From contig NZ_BTPE01000005.1 in NCBI RefSeq assembly GCF_036245645.1, positions 186,001-250,000 of the forward strand: a DNA stretch of 64,000 nucleotides. The letters are read 5' to 3'. The position numbers were made by a program, and so were the translations under genes. This document shows positions 52,845 to 62,146 of the stretch, in pieces. Origin of the DNA: Algoriphagus taiwanensis (GTDB taxonomy: Bacteria > Bacteroidota > Bacteroidia > Cytophagales > Cyclobacteriaceae). Each line of letters begins with the position of its first letter. The stretch's first letter is position 1. The notes beneath the pieces were generated by a model. That model saw nothing but the letters and a program-made list of their open reading frames with translations, searched no databases and was not told the origin of the DNA.

Positions 52845-54307
52845 TGATGAACAGACTCTTGATTCTTCTTTTCCTTGGCTTTTTGCTTAGCTGCCAGGAA
52901 AAAACTCCAGCCCAAAAGCCCAATATCCTCTTCCTTTTTGCAGACGATCAGCGGGCGGATGCCTTGGGTGTTTCTGGAAACAGCCATATCCAAACCCCAA
53001 CTTTGGACCAATTGGCTAAGGAAGGAAGCCGATTTACCAACGCCTATGTCATGGGCGGAAATCACGGAGCCATCTGCATGGCAAGCCGGGCCATGCTCCT
53101 CAGCGGGCAGAGCCTGTTTCGAGTTTACGATCGGCTAAACGGAGTGGAAACCATGACCATGGACTTTGCGAAAGCGGGTTACACCACCTTTGGCACAGGA
53201 AAATGGCACAATGAAAAAGAAGCATTCGAGGCGAGTTTTCAGCAGGCCAAGAACGTCTACCTTGGTGGCATGGCCAATCATTACGACATCCCACTTCGGG
53301 ATTATGGTCCTGACGGAAAATTGGGAGAGCCAACCAGAAAAGGGTACTCTACCGAGATTTTTGCCCAAACGGCCATTGATTTTCTCAACTCACAAAAGGA
53401 CGCCAGCAATCCCTTCTTCTGCTATGTGGCCTTTACGGTTCCTCATGACCCTTATTCACCTGAACTGGGACTGATCGGAAAATATCCTGACGGGTCCATC
53501 CCCCTTCCCGAAAACTATCAACCTTTTCACCCCTTCCAGTTTGATGATTTGACAGTTCGGGATGAAAATCTGACGGGCTGGCCCAGAAAGCCCGAAGTGA
53601 TTCAGATGATTTTGTCGGATTACTATGCTTTGGTGACCCATTTGGACACCCAAATCGCCAAAATCATCCAAACTCTAAAAGATAACGGGCAATACGAAAA
53701 CACCATTATCGTCTATGCAGCGGACAATGGGATTGCCGCGGGAAGTCATGGGCTGCTTGGCAAGCAAAGTCTCTACGAGCACAGCATGAAAGTTCCTTTG
53801 ATCATCAAAGGTCCCGGAGTACCTCAGGGAAAAGAGTTGGATGCATTTGCCTACATCCATGACCTCTATCCCACTTTGGCCGAACTGGCCGGAATTCCCA
53901 AGCGGGAAGATGTGGATGGAAAAAGTCTCGCAAAAGTTCTTTCAGGTGAAGAAAGGCAGGTAAGAGAGACTCTTTTCACAGCTTACCGAAATACCGTCAG
54001 AGCCGTCAGGGATCAAAAATGGAAACTCATCCGATATCCGGAGCGGGACTTCACCCAGCTTTTCGACTTGGAAAATGACCCTGAAGAAATAAACAATCTG
54101 GCTGAGGATCCACGATTTGAATCCGAAAAAACCAAAATGATGGAGCTACTCGAAACGTCCCAAAGGGAATTTGGAGACACGATTGCGCTGACTGCGCCTT
54201 TACTCAAGCCCATGGCTTACAATCCGGATACCCTGAAAAGAAAACCTGATCAATGGCAGCCGGAATATATCCTAAAGCGGTATTTCTCCGATCTTAACCC
54301 GGATTAA
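52844..54307 (+). CDS. Sulfatase with CxAxR active-site motif
   Basis: Protein of 487 aa with a lipoprotein signal (LGFLLSC before QEK). Metal motif LFLFADDQRADALGVSGN and the formylglycine stretch GAICMASRAMLLSG, in which Ala replaces the usual Pro of C-x-P-x-R. Later GTGKWHNEKEAF and AADNGIAAGSHGLLGK. A C-x-A-x-R site is a known substrate of some anaerobic-type maturation enzymes. It overlaps the preceding gene at TGATG and ends in a 4-nt overlap with the convergent regulator gene. Confidence 0.88.
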   Translation: MMNRLLILLFLGFLLSCQEKTPAQKPNILFLFADDQRADALGVSGNSHIQTPTLDQLAKEGSRFTNAYVMGGNHGAICMASRAMLLSGQSLFRVYDRLNGVETMTMDFAKAGYTTFGTGKWHNEKEAFEASFQQAKNVYLGGMANHYDIPLRDYGPDGKLGEPTRKGYSTEIFAQTAIDFLNSQKDASNPFFCYVAFTVPHDPYSPELGLIGKYPDGSIPLPENYQPFHPFQFDDLTVRDENLTGWPRKPEVIQMILSDYYALVTHLDTQIAKIIQTLKDNGQYENTIIVYAADNGIAAGSHGLLGKQSLYEHSMKVPLIIKGPGVPQGKELDAFAYIHDLYPTLAELAGIPKREDVDGKSLAKVLSGEERQVRETLFTAYRNTVRAVRDQKWKLIRYPERDFTQLFDLENDPEEINNLAEDPRFESEKTKMMELLETSQREFGDTIALTAPLLKPMAYNPDTLKRKPDQWQPEYILKRYFSDLNPD

Positions 54308-55050
54308 CCGCTTCCTAAGATTTGCATCAGCTCTTCCTTTCTTCGTGAGGCGACTTCAATCTCAGCCCCATCTGAGAGGACCAGTGCCCCTCCTTTACCT
54401 TTTTGGTAAAACTTGACCTCTGCCAAATTGATCAAATGGGAATTGTGCACCCGGAAAAATCCGTGAGGAAGCAGCTGAATTTCAAATTCCTTGAGCGTTT
54501 TGGAAACAGTGATTTTCCGACCGTTTTTGAGGAAAAAATGGGTGTAATTCACATCTGCCTGGCATCTCAGGATTTCCTGTACAGGGATATATTCTATGCC
54601 AACCAAGGAAGGCAGTGCGATTTTATGGCCCAGCTTATCCTGAAAATGAAGTTGCTTGAGGAGCTTTTCCAAGGAATCCAAAGACCGTCCTTTTTCCTTG
54701 ATGACCTTTTCCACTGCTTGCTTCAATTCCTGCCGATCTACCGGCTTGAGCAAATAATCCAAAGCCGCATGCTTGATAGCCTGAATCGCATACTCCTGAT
54801 GGGCCGTGGTAAAAATTACCTGAAAGTCAATTTTCTCCACCTGATTCAACAACTCAAAACCGGTTTGGGCACCTAATTCCACGTCCAAAAAAACCAGATC
54901 AACGCTTTTCTTTTTTAAAAATTCCAAGGCCTGATGGACCGAATCCACCCAAGCCAAAAGCTCAATGGAATCCTTGTGATCGGTTTCCAAAAAGAATTGC
55001 AGGCGCTCGGCACTGCCTTTTTCATCCTCAATGAGTATAGCTTTGATCAT
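54304..55050 (-). CDS. LytTR-family response regulator
   Basis: Protein of 248 aa. Receiver domain at about 1-120 (ILIEDEKGSAERL with acidic pocket, DLVFLDVELG with the phospho-acceptor Asp at about 55, FTTAHQEYAI, LLKPVDRQEL) and LytTR DNA-binding domain at about 145-248 (GIEYIPVQEILRCQADVNYTHFF, then HNSHLINLAEV). It overlaps the histidine kinase gene by 4 nt (ATGA), so they form a pair. It may govern neighbouring carbohydrate genes, although no direct evidence is here. Confidence 0.92.
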   Translation of the reverse strand: MIKAILIEDEKGSAERLQFFLETDHKDSIELLAWVDSVHQALEFLKKKSVDLVFLDVELGAQTGFELLNQVEKIDFQVIFTTAHQEYAIQAIKHAALDYLLKPVDRQELKQAVEKVIKEKGRSLDSLEKLLKQLHFQDKLGHKIALPSLVGIEYIPVQEILRCQADVNYTHFFLKNGRKITVSKTLKEFEIQLLPHGFFRVHNSHLINLAEVKFYQKGKGGALVLSDGAEIEVASRRKEELMQILGSG

Positions 55051-57116
55051 ACATTCAGCGCAAGAGAATTGGCAATCCGAAGCTTCACTTCAAATCCATC
55101 CTCTCTTTTTTGATAAAACAAAGACTGTTTTTCCCCTTCTTTCCTTCCTCCCAGTTGATCCAGACGGTTTCTGACCAAACTAAGCCCCATGGAAGTGGAT
55201 TTGTAAGGCAGAGTGACCACATCGTCTTTACCGGAACCATTGTCTTTCAAAGTCAGGATCAGGGAGTTTTTCTCCGAGCTGATATCCAGGACAATTTCTC
55301 CCGGATTTGGGGAATTGGCTATTCCATGCCAAAGGCTATTCTCAACCAATGGCTGTAGAAGCAAGGGGGGTATGGCAATTTTTTGCAGATCCAGATTCTC
55401 GGGATTGTTCAGTCGGAAGTCTACCGGCTTACCCATCCTGAGGGTTTCAAGAGCTAAATAATCTTCCAAAATTTCCAATTCCTGAGTCAGGGTGATTTCC
55501 CTTTTTTCCGAATATTCCAGGATTCTCCGGATCAGTCTGGAAAACTTGGTCAAATACCGGTCAGCCTCTTCGGGCTGATTTTTGAGCAGAAAATTGCTGA
55601 TCGAACCCAGCGCATTGAAAATAAAATGCGGGTTCATCTGAGCCCTCAGGGCTTTGAGCTCCAACTCCACCATTTGTGCTCTGAAACTCGCCTCCAGCTC
55701 CTTCTGTCGGATTTTGCTTTGCCTTTTTAGCAGAAAAAAAACCAATATCCCAATTCCAAATACCGTAACTATTCCAAAAAGCAAAAGTCCTGCCTTCAGT
55801 CTTGCCTGATTACGTTCCAACTCAAGCAGGGATTTCTCCATTTGAAAAACCTCCGTAATCTGTTTTTCCCTTTGATCATATTCATAGCCCAATTGGGCCT
55901 TGAGTAGTTTTTTTTCGTTTTCCTGATTAAAAATACTGTCTTTGTAAAGGCCGTAATTTCTAAAAGAAGCCAAGCTGTTTTGGTACTCTCCCAATTGCTC
56001 CTGACGCAGGGAAAGTGCCAACCATGCCTGCTGAAGGGCATCCCATGATCCGGCACTCTGAGCTTTTTCCAAAGCGGTTTTTTCAAGCAAATATCCCTTT
56101 TCGGGAGAATCACCCAACTTGTCTCCTAGTTGGGCCAATTGCAGCAAAACCAGCGAAAGCGAAAGTTTTTCCTCCACGGATTCATAGATCATCCTGGCAC
56201 TGTCCAAGGCAAGTTTGGCTTCACGATACTCTCCCTGAGATGACCTCAGGGTTCCCAAATTGGTAAGATCGGAGGCGATTTTTCTGGGATTTCCGATTTC
56301 CTTGTTGAGCTCCAAGGCGTGTTGGATATAGGAAGCGGCTTCTTTCGGCTGATTTTGCAATTGCTTGATTGCGCTGAGGTTTCCAAAAATACCTGCCACC
56401 GAGGAGAGATTGCCGGTCTTTTGATAGAGTTCGAGGCTTTTTTGATAATATTCCTCTGCCTTGGGATAGTTGCCGAGATTTTTTTCGACTAGTCCAAGGT
56501 TGTTATACAGATTGCCTTTTTCCCAACTATCCTCATCCTGGGTCTGTGCAAGAGCTTTGAGAAATAGGCTTTTGGCATTGGGATAGTCTGCCAAGGCCAA
56601 AAAGACCACGCCTTCATTGGAAAGGCTATTGATGAGGTTTTTTCTCAAGCCCAGTTCCTCAAAAATCTCCGTAGCCTGATGGTGGGACTCCAAGGCTTTT
56701 TTGAAGTCATTTTGATTGTAGTGCAACAGCGCGATGTTGTTGATGGTGGTCGCTTGTCCTTTTCGGTTTTGATTATTCAGATGAAAGTCAAGTACGATCT
56801 CATAGGCCTCAATAGCCAAGGAATCCTGTCCTGAATACCAATGATTGACTCCTTTCCTGTTCAAGGCGGCAATTTTTCCTGATTCAAATTGAAGCTCTTC
56901 TGCCAAAAAAAAAGCCGAATCGGCATACAACAAGCCTATTTGGGGATTGGACCCCGCCCATTCCCAAGCCAGTTCATTAAGGAGATGGACCCGCTGGGTA
57001 TCAGAAGCAGAAGTTTTGGATAATTCTCTCCTAAGTGAATCTATAGCTGACTGGGCCCAAGTTTCAGCTTGGAAAAAAATGAGGGCAAATAGGAAAAAAA
57101 ACGGCTTCATGATCAA
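55047..57116 (-). CDS. LytS-like histidine kinase with TPR sensor
   Basis: Protein of 689 aa. Signal peptide (AETWA before QSA), about seven TPR repeats in the periplasm (about 40-390), a coiled coil, one membrane segment (about 448-467), then the HisKA_3-like/His_kinase domain (MNPHFIFNALGSISNFLLKNQPEEAD with the phospho-His) and HATPase (PPLLLQPLVENSLWHGI, LKDNGSG, MGLSLVRNRL). Such TPR kinases are common partners of LytTR regulators in Bacteroidota. It overlaps the regulator gene by 4 nt. ATG at 57110 is an alternative start. Confidence 0.9.
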   Translation of the reverse strand: MIMKPFFFLFALIFFQAETWAQSAIDSLRRELSKTSASDTQRVHLLNELAWEWAGSNPQIGLLYADSAFFLAEELQFESGKIAALNRKGVNHWYSGQDSLAIEAYEIVLDFHLNNQNRKGQATTINNIALLHYNQNDFKKALESHHQATEIFEELGLRKNLINSLSNEGVVFLALADYPNAKSLFLKALAQTQDEDSWEKGNLYNNLGLVEKNLGNYPKAEEYYQKSLELYQKTGNLSSVAGIFGNLSAIKQLQNQPKEAASYIQHALELNKEIGNPRKIASDLTNLGTLRSSQGEYREAKLALDSARMIYESVEEKLSLSLVLLQLAQLGDKLGDSPEKGYLLEKTALEKAQSAGSWDALQQAWLALSLRQEQLGEYQNSLASFRNYGLYKDSIFNQENEKKLLKAQLGYEYDQREKQITEVFQMEKSLLELERNQARLKAGLLLFGIVTVFGIGILVFFLLKRQSKIRQKELEASFRAQMVELELKALRAQMNPHFIFNALGSISNFLLKNQPEEADRYLTKFSRLIRRILEYSEKREITLTQELEILEDYLALETLRMGKPVDFRLNNPENLDLQKIAIPPLLLQPLVENSLWHGIANSPNPGEIVLDISSEKNSLILTLKDNGSGKDDVVTLPYKSTSMGLSLVRNRLDQLGGRKEGEKQSLFYQKREDGFEVKLRIANSLALNV

Positions 57117-57250
57117 GGAAGAGGAGTCTCAAAATAGTCATTTTTCAAAAAATTGGGGAATAGACACAGAAAATAAACGATTCCAGCCAACTAATCAGTC
57201 GCACTTGAGCAAATAGGGAAAGGAGATGATTTTAGATAAAAAAGACGACC

Positions 57251-57820
57251 ATGAATACGAAAGCACTTTATCTCCTGACCATTCTATTTGTATGGGGGAC
57301 TCATTCTTCGGCCCAGACATTTTCAAAAGAAGACAAGGTAATTTCTCTAGGAGTAGGCATTGGGAGTTCCCTGGGAAGTTTTGACTACAGCAGTCAGATT
57401 CCTGCGCTCAGCTTGATGTACGAACAAGGCATCGCAGTCGTGGGTGAAACAGGTGTAATCAGTTTGGGTGGCTATATCGGCTACAAATCCTTCAGCAGTT
57501 CGGCAAGCAGCGGTGGGTTTACCGCCGAGTCCAAGTGGAATTACACCATCATCGGTGCCCGAGGAGCCTTTCATTTCTCACAGATACCCAATGACAAACT
57601 GGACGTATACGGAGGCCTTTTGATCAGCTACAATCTCCTCAACTACACCTATTCAGATAATTCAGGGTTTAGTGATGGGAGTTCGGGAAGCTATGGAAAT
57701 TCGACCGGACTCACCCTTTTTGGAGGAGCCCGGTATTATTTCTCAGAGCAATTTGCCGGTTTTGCGGAAATTGGCTACGGCATTGCCTACCTCAATTTGG
57801 GATTGAGCGTCAAGCTTTAA
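57251..57820 (+). CDS. Outer-membrane beta-barrel protein
   Basis: Protein of 189 aa with signal peptide (THSSA before QTF). The mature protein is made of alternating strands (VISLGVGIGSSLGSF, VISLGGYIGYKSFS, YTIIGARGAFHFS, DVYGGLLISYNLLNYTY, FAGFAEIGYGIAYLNLGLSVKL) that end at a terminal Leu. It fits the small opacity/OmpA-like barrel group. No partner gene; convergent with the lipoprotein at 57817 with a 4-nt overlap. Confidence 0.7.
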   Translation: MNTKALYLLTILFVWGTHSSAQTFSKEDKVISLGVGIGSSLGSFDYSSQIPALSLMYEQGIAVVGETGVISLGGYIGYKSFSSSASSGGFTAESKWNYTIIGARGAFHFSQIPNDKLDVYGGLLISYNLLNYTYSDNSGFSDGSSGSYGNSTGLTLFGGARYYFSEQFAGFAEIGYGIAYLNLGLSVKL

Positions 57821-58401
57821 GGTATACTGCTGAACAAAGACAGGTTGAACTGACCTTCTGAAATCACCAGTTCATTGTCTCCTCGACCTGTAGTTGGGCT
57901 GATTGGACCCAGAACCACTCCAGAAAAAGTACCTTCTACCCTATTGGAACTGATTTTTGTGAAGGTCAGCTTTGCATCGTCTGTCACCTTCATTCCCGGT
58001 AAGATTTGCTGAAACAAAACGGCATTGTAAAGCTGACCGCTCTCATCCGAATAAGTGAGTAGAATACGGACCATCTCCGCACCTTTGTAGATTATGGGGT
58101 CCTGCATTTGGTACTCTTTCCCTTCCTGAAATTGGCTTTCATTTCTTACAGAAATGCTCAGGAAGTTTTTGGTGCCGTCGACACGATTACCCAAAATGGT
58201 TGCAGTAGCCAAATACATCGGACCTGAGGGGTCCAGAGACATCCCCATTGGCTGATTGTCTGCTGAATATTCCACCAATTTTCCTCCGACTTTAAACTTG
58301 ATAAAAGACTGGGCCTGAGGAGCAGGTTCCTCGTCTTTTCCGCAGGAAGCCAACAGGATCAAGGGAAAAATTGCCAAAAAGATAAATCTGAGCTTTTTCA
58401 T
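57817..58401 (-). CDS. Small lipoprotein, beta-rich
   Basis: About 194 aa from the ATG at 58401, where a lipoprotein signal begins (PLILLASC before GKD); an ORF start at 58503 is upstream and without a signal. The rest is a run of beta strands (FIKFKVGGKLVEYSADNQ, MYLATATILGNRV, NFLSISVRN, VRILLTYSDESGQLY, AKLTFTKISSNRVEGTFSGVV) in a Calycin/lipocalin-like order. Function unknown. Confidence 0.65.
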   Translation of the reverse strand: MKKLRFIFLAIFPLILLASCGKDEEPAPQAQSFIKFKVGGKLVEYSADNQPMGMSLDPSGPMYLATATILGNRVDGTKNFLSISVRNESQFQEGKEYQMQDPIIYKGAEMVRILLTYSDESGQLYNAVLFQQILPGMKVTDDAKLTFTKISSNRVEGTFSGVVLGPISPTTGRGDNELVISEGQFNLSLFSSIP

Positions 58402-58716
58402 GTGTTTATAATTTGTCTTTAAGTGGTCACATGGAATCTCGCAAATGTTACAATCATCCCGGTCGATTGCGCAGTGCTCGATTTCATGACTTTTTCTAAT
58501 CAATTTCCTCAGATAGATGCTAGCAATCCAGCCTGAATGATTGGATGCGAGATTTGATTGATTATTTGAAGCAAGAGAATTAGTAGCTCAGCCCCAAACG
58601 CTAAACCTGGAGCTCCATTTGGAAACCTTCTGAATCCTTGCCATTTGGATTATCAGGAAAGCAAATCCGGAATTAGGTTTTTTTTCTTTATTTGGACTAC
58701 CCAAAGTAGCCTTTTA

Positions 58717-59880
58717 ATGAAAGCCTTTTTATTAGTCCTGTTTTGCATCATCCTTCAATACCCTTTATCTGCCCAAGAAACCCTAGTCTTTGAGGCAGGT
58801 CAAGAAGGCCATGCCATTTACCGCATTCCTGCCATCATTTCCTTACCCAACGGAGACCTAATGGCTTTTGCCGAAGGTCGGGTCAACGGAAGCGATGATT
58901 TTGGGGATGTGAATCTGGTGATGAAAAAAAGCCACGATGGAGGACATACTTGGTCTCCTTTGCAGACATTGGTCGATTACGATAGCCTGCAAGCCGGAAA
59001 TCCCGCCCCTGTGGTTGACCTTTTGGATCCAGATTATCCAGAGGGAGTGATTTTTCTTTTTTACAACACCGGAAACAATCATGAATATGACGTCCGAATC
59101 AAAAAGGGCGTGCGGGAAGTCTGGCTGATCAAATCTTATGATTTAGGGAGAACCTGGACCGAGCCCCAAAACATTACTGCACAAGTTCACCGACCCAATT
59201 TCCCTGAATTCAACCCGGATTATCAGTTTGCCGAAGATTGGAGACACTATGCCAACACTCCAGGGCATGCTTTCCAATTCCAAAATGGTCCCCACAAAGG
59301 TCGAATCTACGTAGCAGCCAACCATTCCTCGGGGGGACCAAAAGAGGATTGGTCAGACTACCAAGCTCATGGCTTCTACACCGACGATCGGGGAGAAAAC
59401 TTTGGAGTTTCTGAATCCCTCGAATTTGGAGGTTCCAATGAATCCATTGCTGCGGAACTCACAGGGGGAAGAATGATCCTGAGTTCCAGAAATCAAAAAG
59501 GAGATATCCGGCAGCGGATTTTGGCCTTTTCCTCGGATGGAGGGGAAACCTGGGATGAACAGTATTTTGAAGAGCAATTGCCCGACCCGGTTTGTCAGGC
59601 CTCTATTTTGGATTTGGGAGAAAAGGAGGGCAAAACCATTCTGGCCCATTCCAATGCCGCCGACGAAAAAGACAGAAACTACTTGACTGTCAAAATCAGC
59701 TACGACGAAGGAAAAACCTGGGACCATGTGATTCCGGTGGACTTCACTTCCAACCCCACCAAATTACCTTGGACAGCCTATTCGGACTTGGTCAAATTGG
59801 ATGAAAACACCCTCGGGATTCTATACGAGCGGGACAATTACCGGCAGATCGTGTTTAAACCCATTCGTTGGAGAAACTAA
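58717..59880 (+). CDS. Exo-sialidase (GH33-like)
   Basis: About 387 aa from the ATG at 58717, where a signal peptide starts (LVLFCIILQYPLSA); the upstream ORF start at 58645 lacks one. The catalytic mark is YRIPAII (residues about 36-42), with five Asp boxes (SHDGGHTW, SYDLGRTW, TDDRGENF, SSDGGETW, SYDEGKTW) of the six-blade propeller. GRVNGSDDFGDVNLV has the catalytic Asp region, and LGILYERDN holds the late Glu. It removes terminal sialic acids from glycans in the periplasm or outside. Confidence 0.85.
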   Translation: MKAFLLVLFCIILQYPLSAQETLVFEAGQEGHAIYRIPAIISLPNGDLMAFAEGRVNGSDDFGDVNLVMKKSHDGGHTWSPLQTLVDYDSLQAGNPAPVVDLLDPDYPEGVIFLFYNTGNNHEYDVRIKKGVREVWLIKSYDLGRTWTEPQNITAQVHRPNFPEFNPDYQFAEDWRHYANTPGHAFQFQNGPHKGRIYVAANHSSGGPKEDWSDYQAHGFYTDDRGENFGVSESLEFGGSNESIAAELTGGRMILSSRNQKGDIRQRILAFSSDGGETWDEQYFEEQLPDPVCQASILDLGEKEGKTILAHSNAADEKDRNYLTVKISYDEGKTWDHVIPVDFTSNPTKLPWTAYSDLVKLDENTLGILYERDNYRQIVFKPIRWRN

Positions 59881-59906
59881 AAAAAGCGGCTTTTTGGCCG
59901 CTTTTT
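59881..59906. terminator. Bidirectional intrinsic terminator
   Basis: Stem AAAAAGCGGC/GCCGCTTTTT (59881-59890 with 59897-59906) and a 6-nt loop between the convergent sialidase and GH97 genes. Confidence 0.85.
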
Positions 59907-59911
59907 CATTT

Positions 59912-62044
59912 TTACAATTTCTTTTTCCCCTTCAACTCTTCCTTGCTCGCCTCCCGGATTCGGATGGCATAGCCTCCACCCGGAGCAGAATATTGCTTCA
60001 AGACCGATTTGGAATCCACGGCAACCTTTCGGATTTCATAAGATTGAGGATTGGTTTTGAAATGGGCATCAGCCTTATCCGCATAGATTTCTGCCAAATA
60101 GGTTTTGTCCGAATCCAAGAAATCAAATTTGATCTCCCCAATTCGTCCATCCATTCCATTAACATTCCCTACAAACCACTCTCCGGTTTCCTTTGCTTTT
60201 CTAGCAATAGTCACAAAATCCCCCGGTTCAGCTTCGAGATATAAGCTCTTTTCCCAGTCCAAAGCCACATCCTTGATAAACTGGAACGCATCCGGGAAGC
60301 GATCGTAATTTTCAGGAAAGTCGGCCGCCATTTGCAATGGAGAATACATGGTCACATAGAGCGCCAACTGATTGGCCAGGGTGCTATTCACATGAGAACC
60401 GTTGAACACATCCATCTCAAACACACCCGGAGTGTAATCCATCGGTCCTCCGATCTGACGGGTAAAGGGAAGGATGGTCACGTGATTGGCTTTATTCCCA
60501 CCAAAAGCCTGGTATTCTGTGCCTCGTGCGGATTCATTGGCTATCAAATTGGGCCAGGTTCTAGCGACGCCGGTAGGACGGACTGCCTCGTGAGCATTCA
60601 CCATGATCTGATATTCGGCTGCTTTCTCAATGGCATACTGATAGTGGTTGACCAGCCATTGGCTGTAGTGGTATTCCCCACGGGGAAGCATATCGCCCAC
60701 ATAGCCGCTTTTCACCGCAGGATATCCATAATCTTTCATCAGCTGATAGGCTTCATCCATGTGTCGCTCGTAATTGCGGGCAGAGGAAGAGGTCTCGTGA
60801 TGCATGATCATTTGCACACCTTTTTCCTTGGCGTAGGCAGAAATCCCCTTCAGATCAAAGTCCGGATAAGGAGTGACAAAATCGAAGACATAATCCTTGG
60901 AATTGCCAAACCAGTCTTCCCAACCGACATTCCAACCCTCTACCAAAACTCCGTCAAAGCCATGTTTAGCGGCAAAATCAATGTATTTTTTGACATTTTC
61001 GGTAGTTGCCCCATGGGTTCCATTGGGCTTAGCCTTGGTGTAATCTGTCTCGCCAAGTTTAATGGCTTTGTAGTCGTTGGTGTAGGACCAGGAGCTTTTG
61101 CCGGTGATCATTTCCCACCATACGCCCACATATTTCATGGGTTTGATCCAAGATGTATTCTCGATTTTGGAGGGTTCGTTAAGGTTGTAGGTGATTCTGG
61201 AAGCTAGGATTTCTCCTGCATTTTTACCTGCAATGATTGTCCTCCAGGGAGTTTGGGCCGGAGTGTAGAGATAGCCCTTGTCGCCGATGGCGTCAGGAGT
61301 CAGGTGAGAGGTGAAAATCATCCGCTTGTCATCCAGCTCCAAGTGCATGGCAGGATAGTCGATCAAAGCCGCCTCGTGAAGATTGATATACAAGCCATCG
61401 GCTGACTTCATCATCAGGGCAGTTTGCACACCGGTATCCGAAAAAGGAGTCTGAGAAGCATTGGGTGTGATCGCGGTCTTCATCAAGCCACGGATTTCGC
61501 TGAGTTTGGACTTGGTAAAATCATACTCCTGCGTATCGTAATCCCCCGGAACCCAAAAAGCAGTATGATCTCCAGCCATGGCAAACTGGGTCATCTCCTC
61601 CTTGATCACGAAGTACCCCATCTTTTCCTGCAAGGGAAACTCGTAGCGAAAGCCCAAACCCTCGTCAAAAGCCCGAAACCGGATGATCATTTTCCGGCCC
61701 GTTTCGGCTTGGGTCAATTCCACCATAAGCTCGTTGTAATGGTTGCGAATTTGACTTTCTTCTCCCCAGACCGGTGACCAAGTTTCATCAAAAGTGCTCG
61801 TCTCCGTTTTGCTTATTTGAAAACCACTGAGCAGATCGATCTCATCATTTTTCAGGTCAAAGCCCAAGGTACTGGGCAAAATAACTGCCTGTCCGGCCAA
61901 CTTCAGCTCATACATCGGCTCTCCATTGGAACCCAATTGAAATTTCATCTCCAAGGTTTTTCCCGGAGAAAGGAGGACTTGAGCCTGAAGCAAAGTCAGC
62001 CCAAAAAAGACCAAAAGCAGAGTTAAGGGGATTCTTTTAAACAT
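59912..62044 (-). CDS. Glycoside hydrolase family 97 enzyme (SusB-like)
   Basis: Protein of 710 aa with signal peptide (LTLLQA before QVL). Three parts: N-terminal super-sandwich (about 22-280), a TIM barrel (about 290-560) and a C-terminal beta domain. Barrel marks: WYNVGWEDWFGN-like GWNVGWEDWFG, GVQMIMHHETSSSARNYE, VNAHEAVRPTGVARTWPNLIANESARGTE, FTRQIGGPMDYTPG. The Glu residues in HHET, NAHE and ANES match the calcium-binding and catalytic Glu positions of GH97. It hydrolyses alpha-glycosides in the periplasm; which sugar is not clear. Confidence 0.92.
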   Translation of the reverse strand: MFKRIPLTLLLVFFGLTLLQAQVLLSPGKTLEMKFQLGSNGEPMYELKLAGQAVILPSTLGFDLKNDEIDLLSGFQISKTETSTFDETWSPVWGEESQIRNHYNELMVELTQAETGRKMIIRFRAFDEGLGFRYEFPLQEKMGYFVIKEEMTQFAMAGDHTAFWVPGDYDTQEYDFTKSKLSEIRGLMKTAITPNASQTPFSDTGVQTALMMKSADGLYINLHEAALIDYPAMHLELDDKRMIFTSHLTPDAIGDKGYLYTPAQTPWRTIIAGKNAGEILASRITYNLNEPSKIENTSWIKPMKYVGVWWEMITGKSSWSYTNDYKAIKLGETDYTKAKPNGTHGATTENVKKYIDFAAKHGFDGVLVEGWNVGWEDWFGNSKDYVFDFVTPYPDFDLKGISAYAKEKGVQMIMHHETSSSARNYERHMDEAYQLMKDYGYPAVKSGYVGDMLPRGEYHYSQWLVNHYQYAIEKAAEYQIMVNAHEAVRPTGVARTWPNLIANESARGTEYQAFGGNKANHVTILPFTRQIGGPMDYTPGVFEMDVFNGSHVNSTLANQLALYVTMYSPLQMAADFPENYDRFPDAFQFIKDVALDWEKSLYLEAEPGDFVTIARKAKETGEWFVGNVNGMDGRIGEIKFDFLDSDKTYLAEIYADKADAHFKTNPQSYEIRKVAVDSKSVLKQYSAPGGGYAIRIREASKEELKGKKKL

Positions 62045-62091
62045 AATCGCATTAATTTTTCAACTACAAATAAAGCTTTTATTCGGTCGGG

Positions 62092-62122
62092 TTGCTGTCC
62101 ATTTTTTAATTGATTAGCTTTT
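62092..62122 (+). promoter_or_regulatory. Likely promoter of the PhoPQ-related gene
   Basis: TTG (62092-62094), 20 nt, TAGCTTTT (62115-62122), one base off the TAnnTTTG box. The start codon is at 62147. Confidence 0.45.
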
Positions 62123-62146
62123 AGCAAGTTAAAAACCCAAAAACCC

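Noticed and set aside
60332..61207. 291-codon antisense frame opposite the GH97 gene
   Set aside because: Shadow frame; the GH97 reading has clear catalytic motifs over the same bases.
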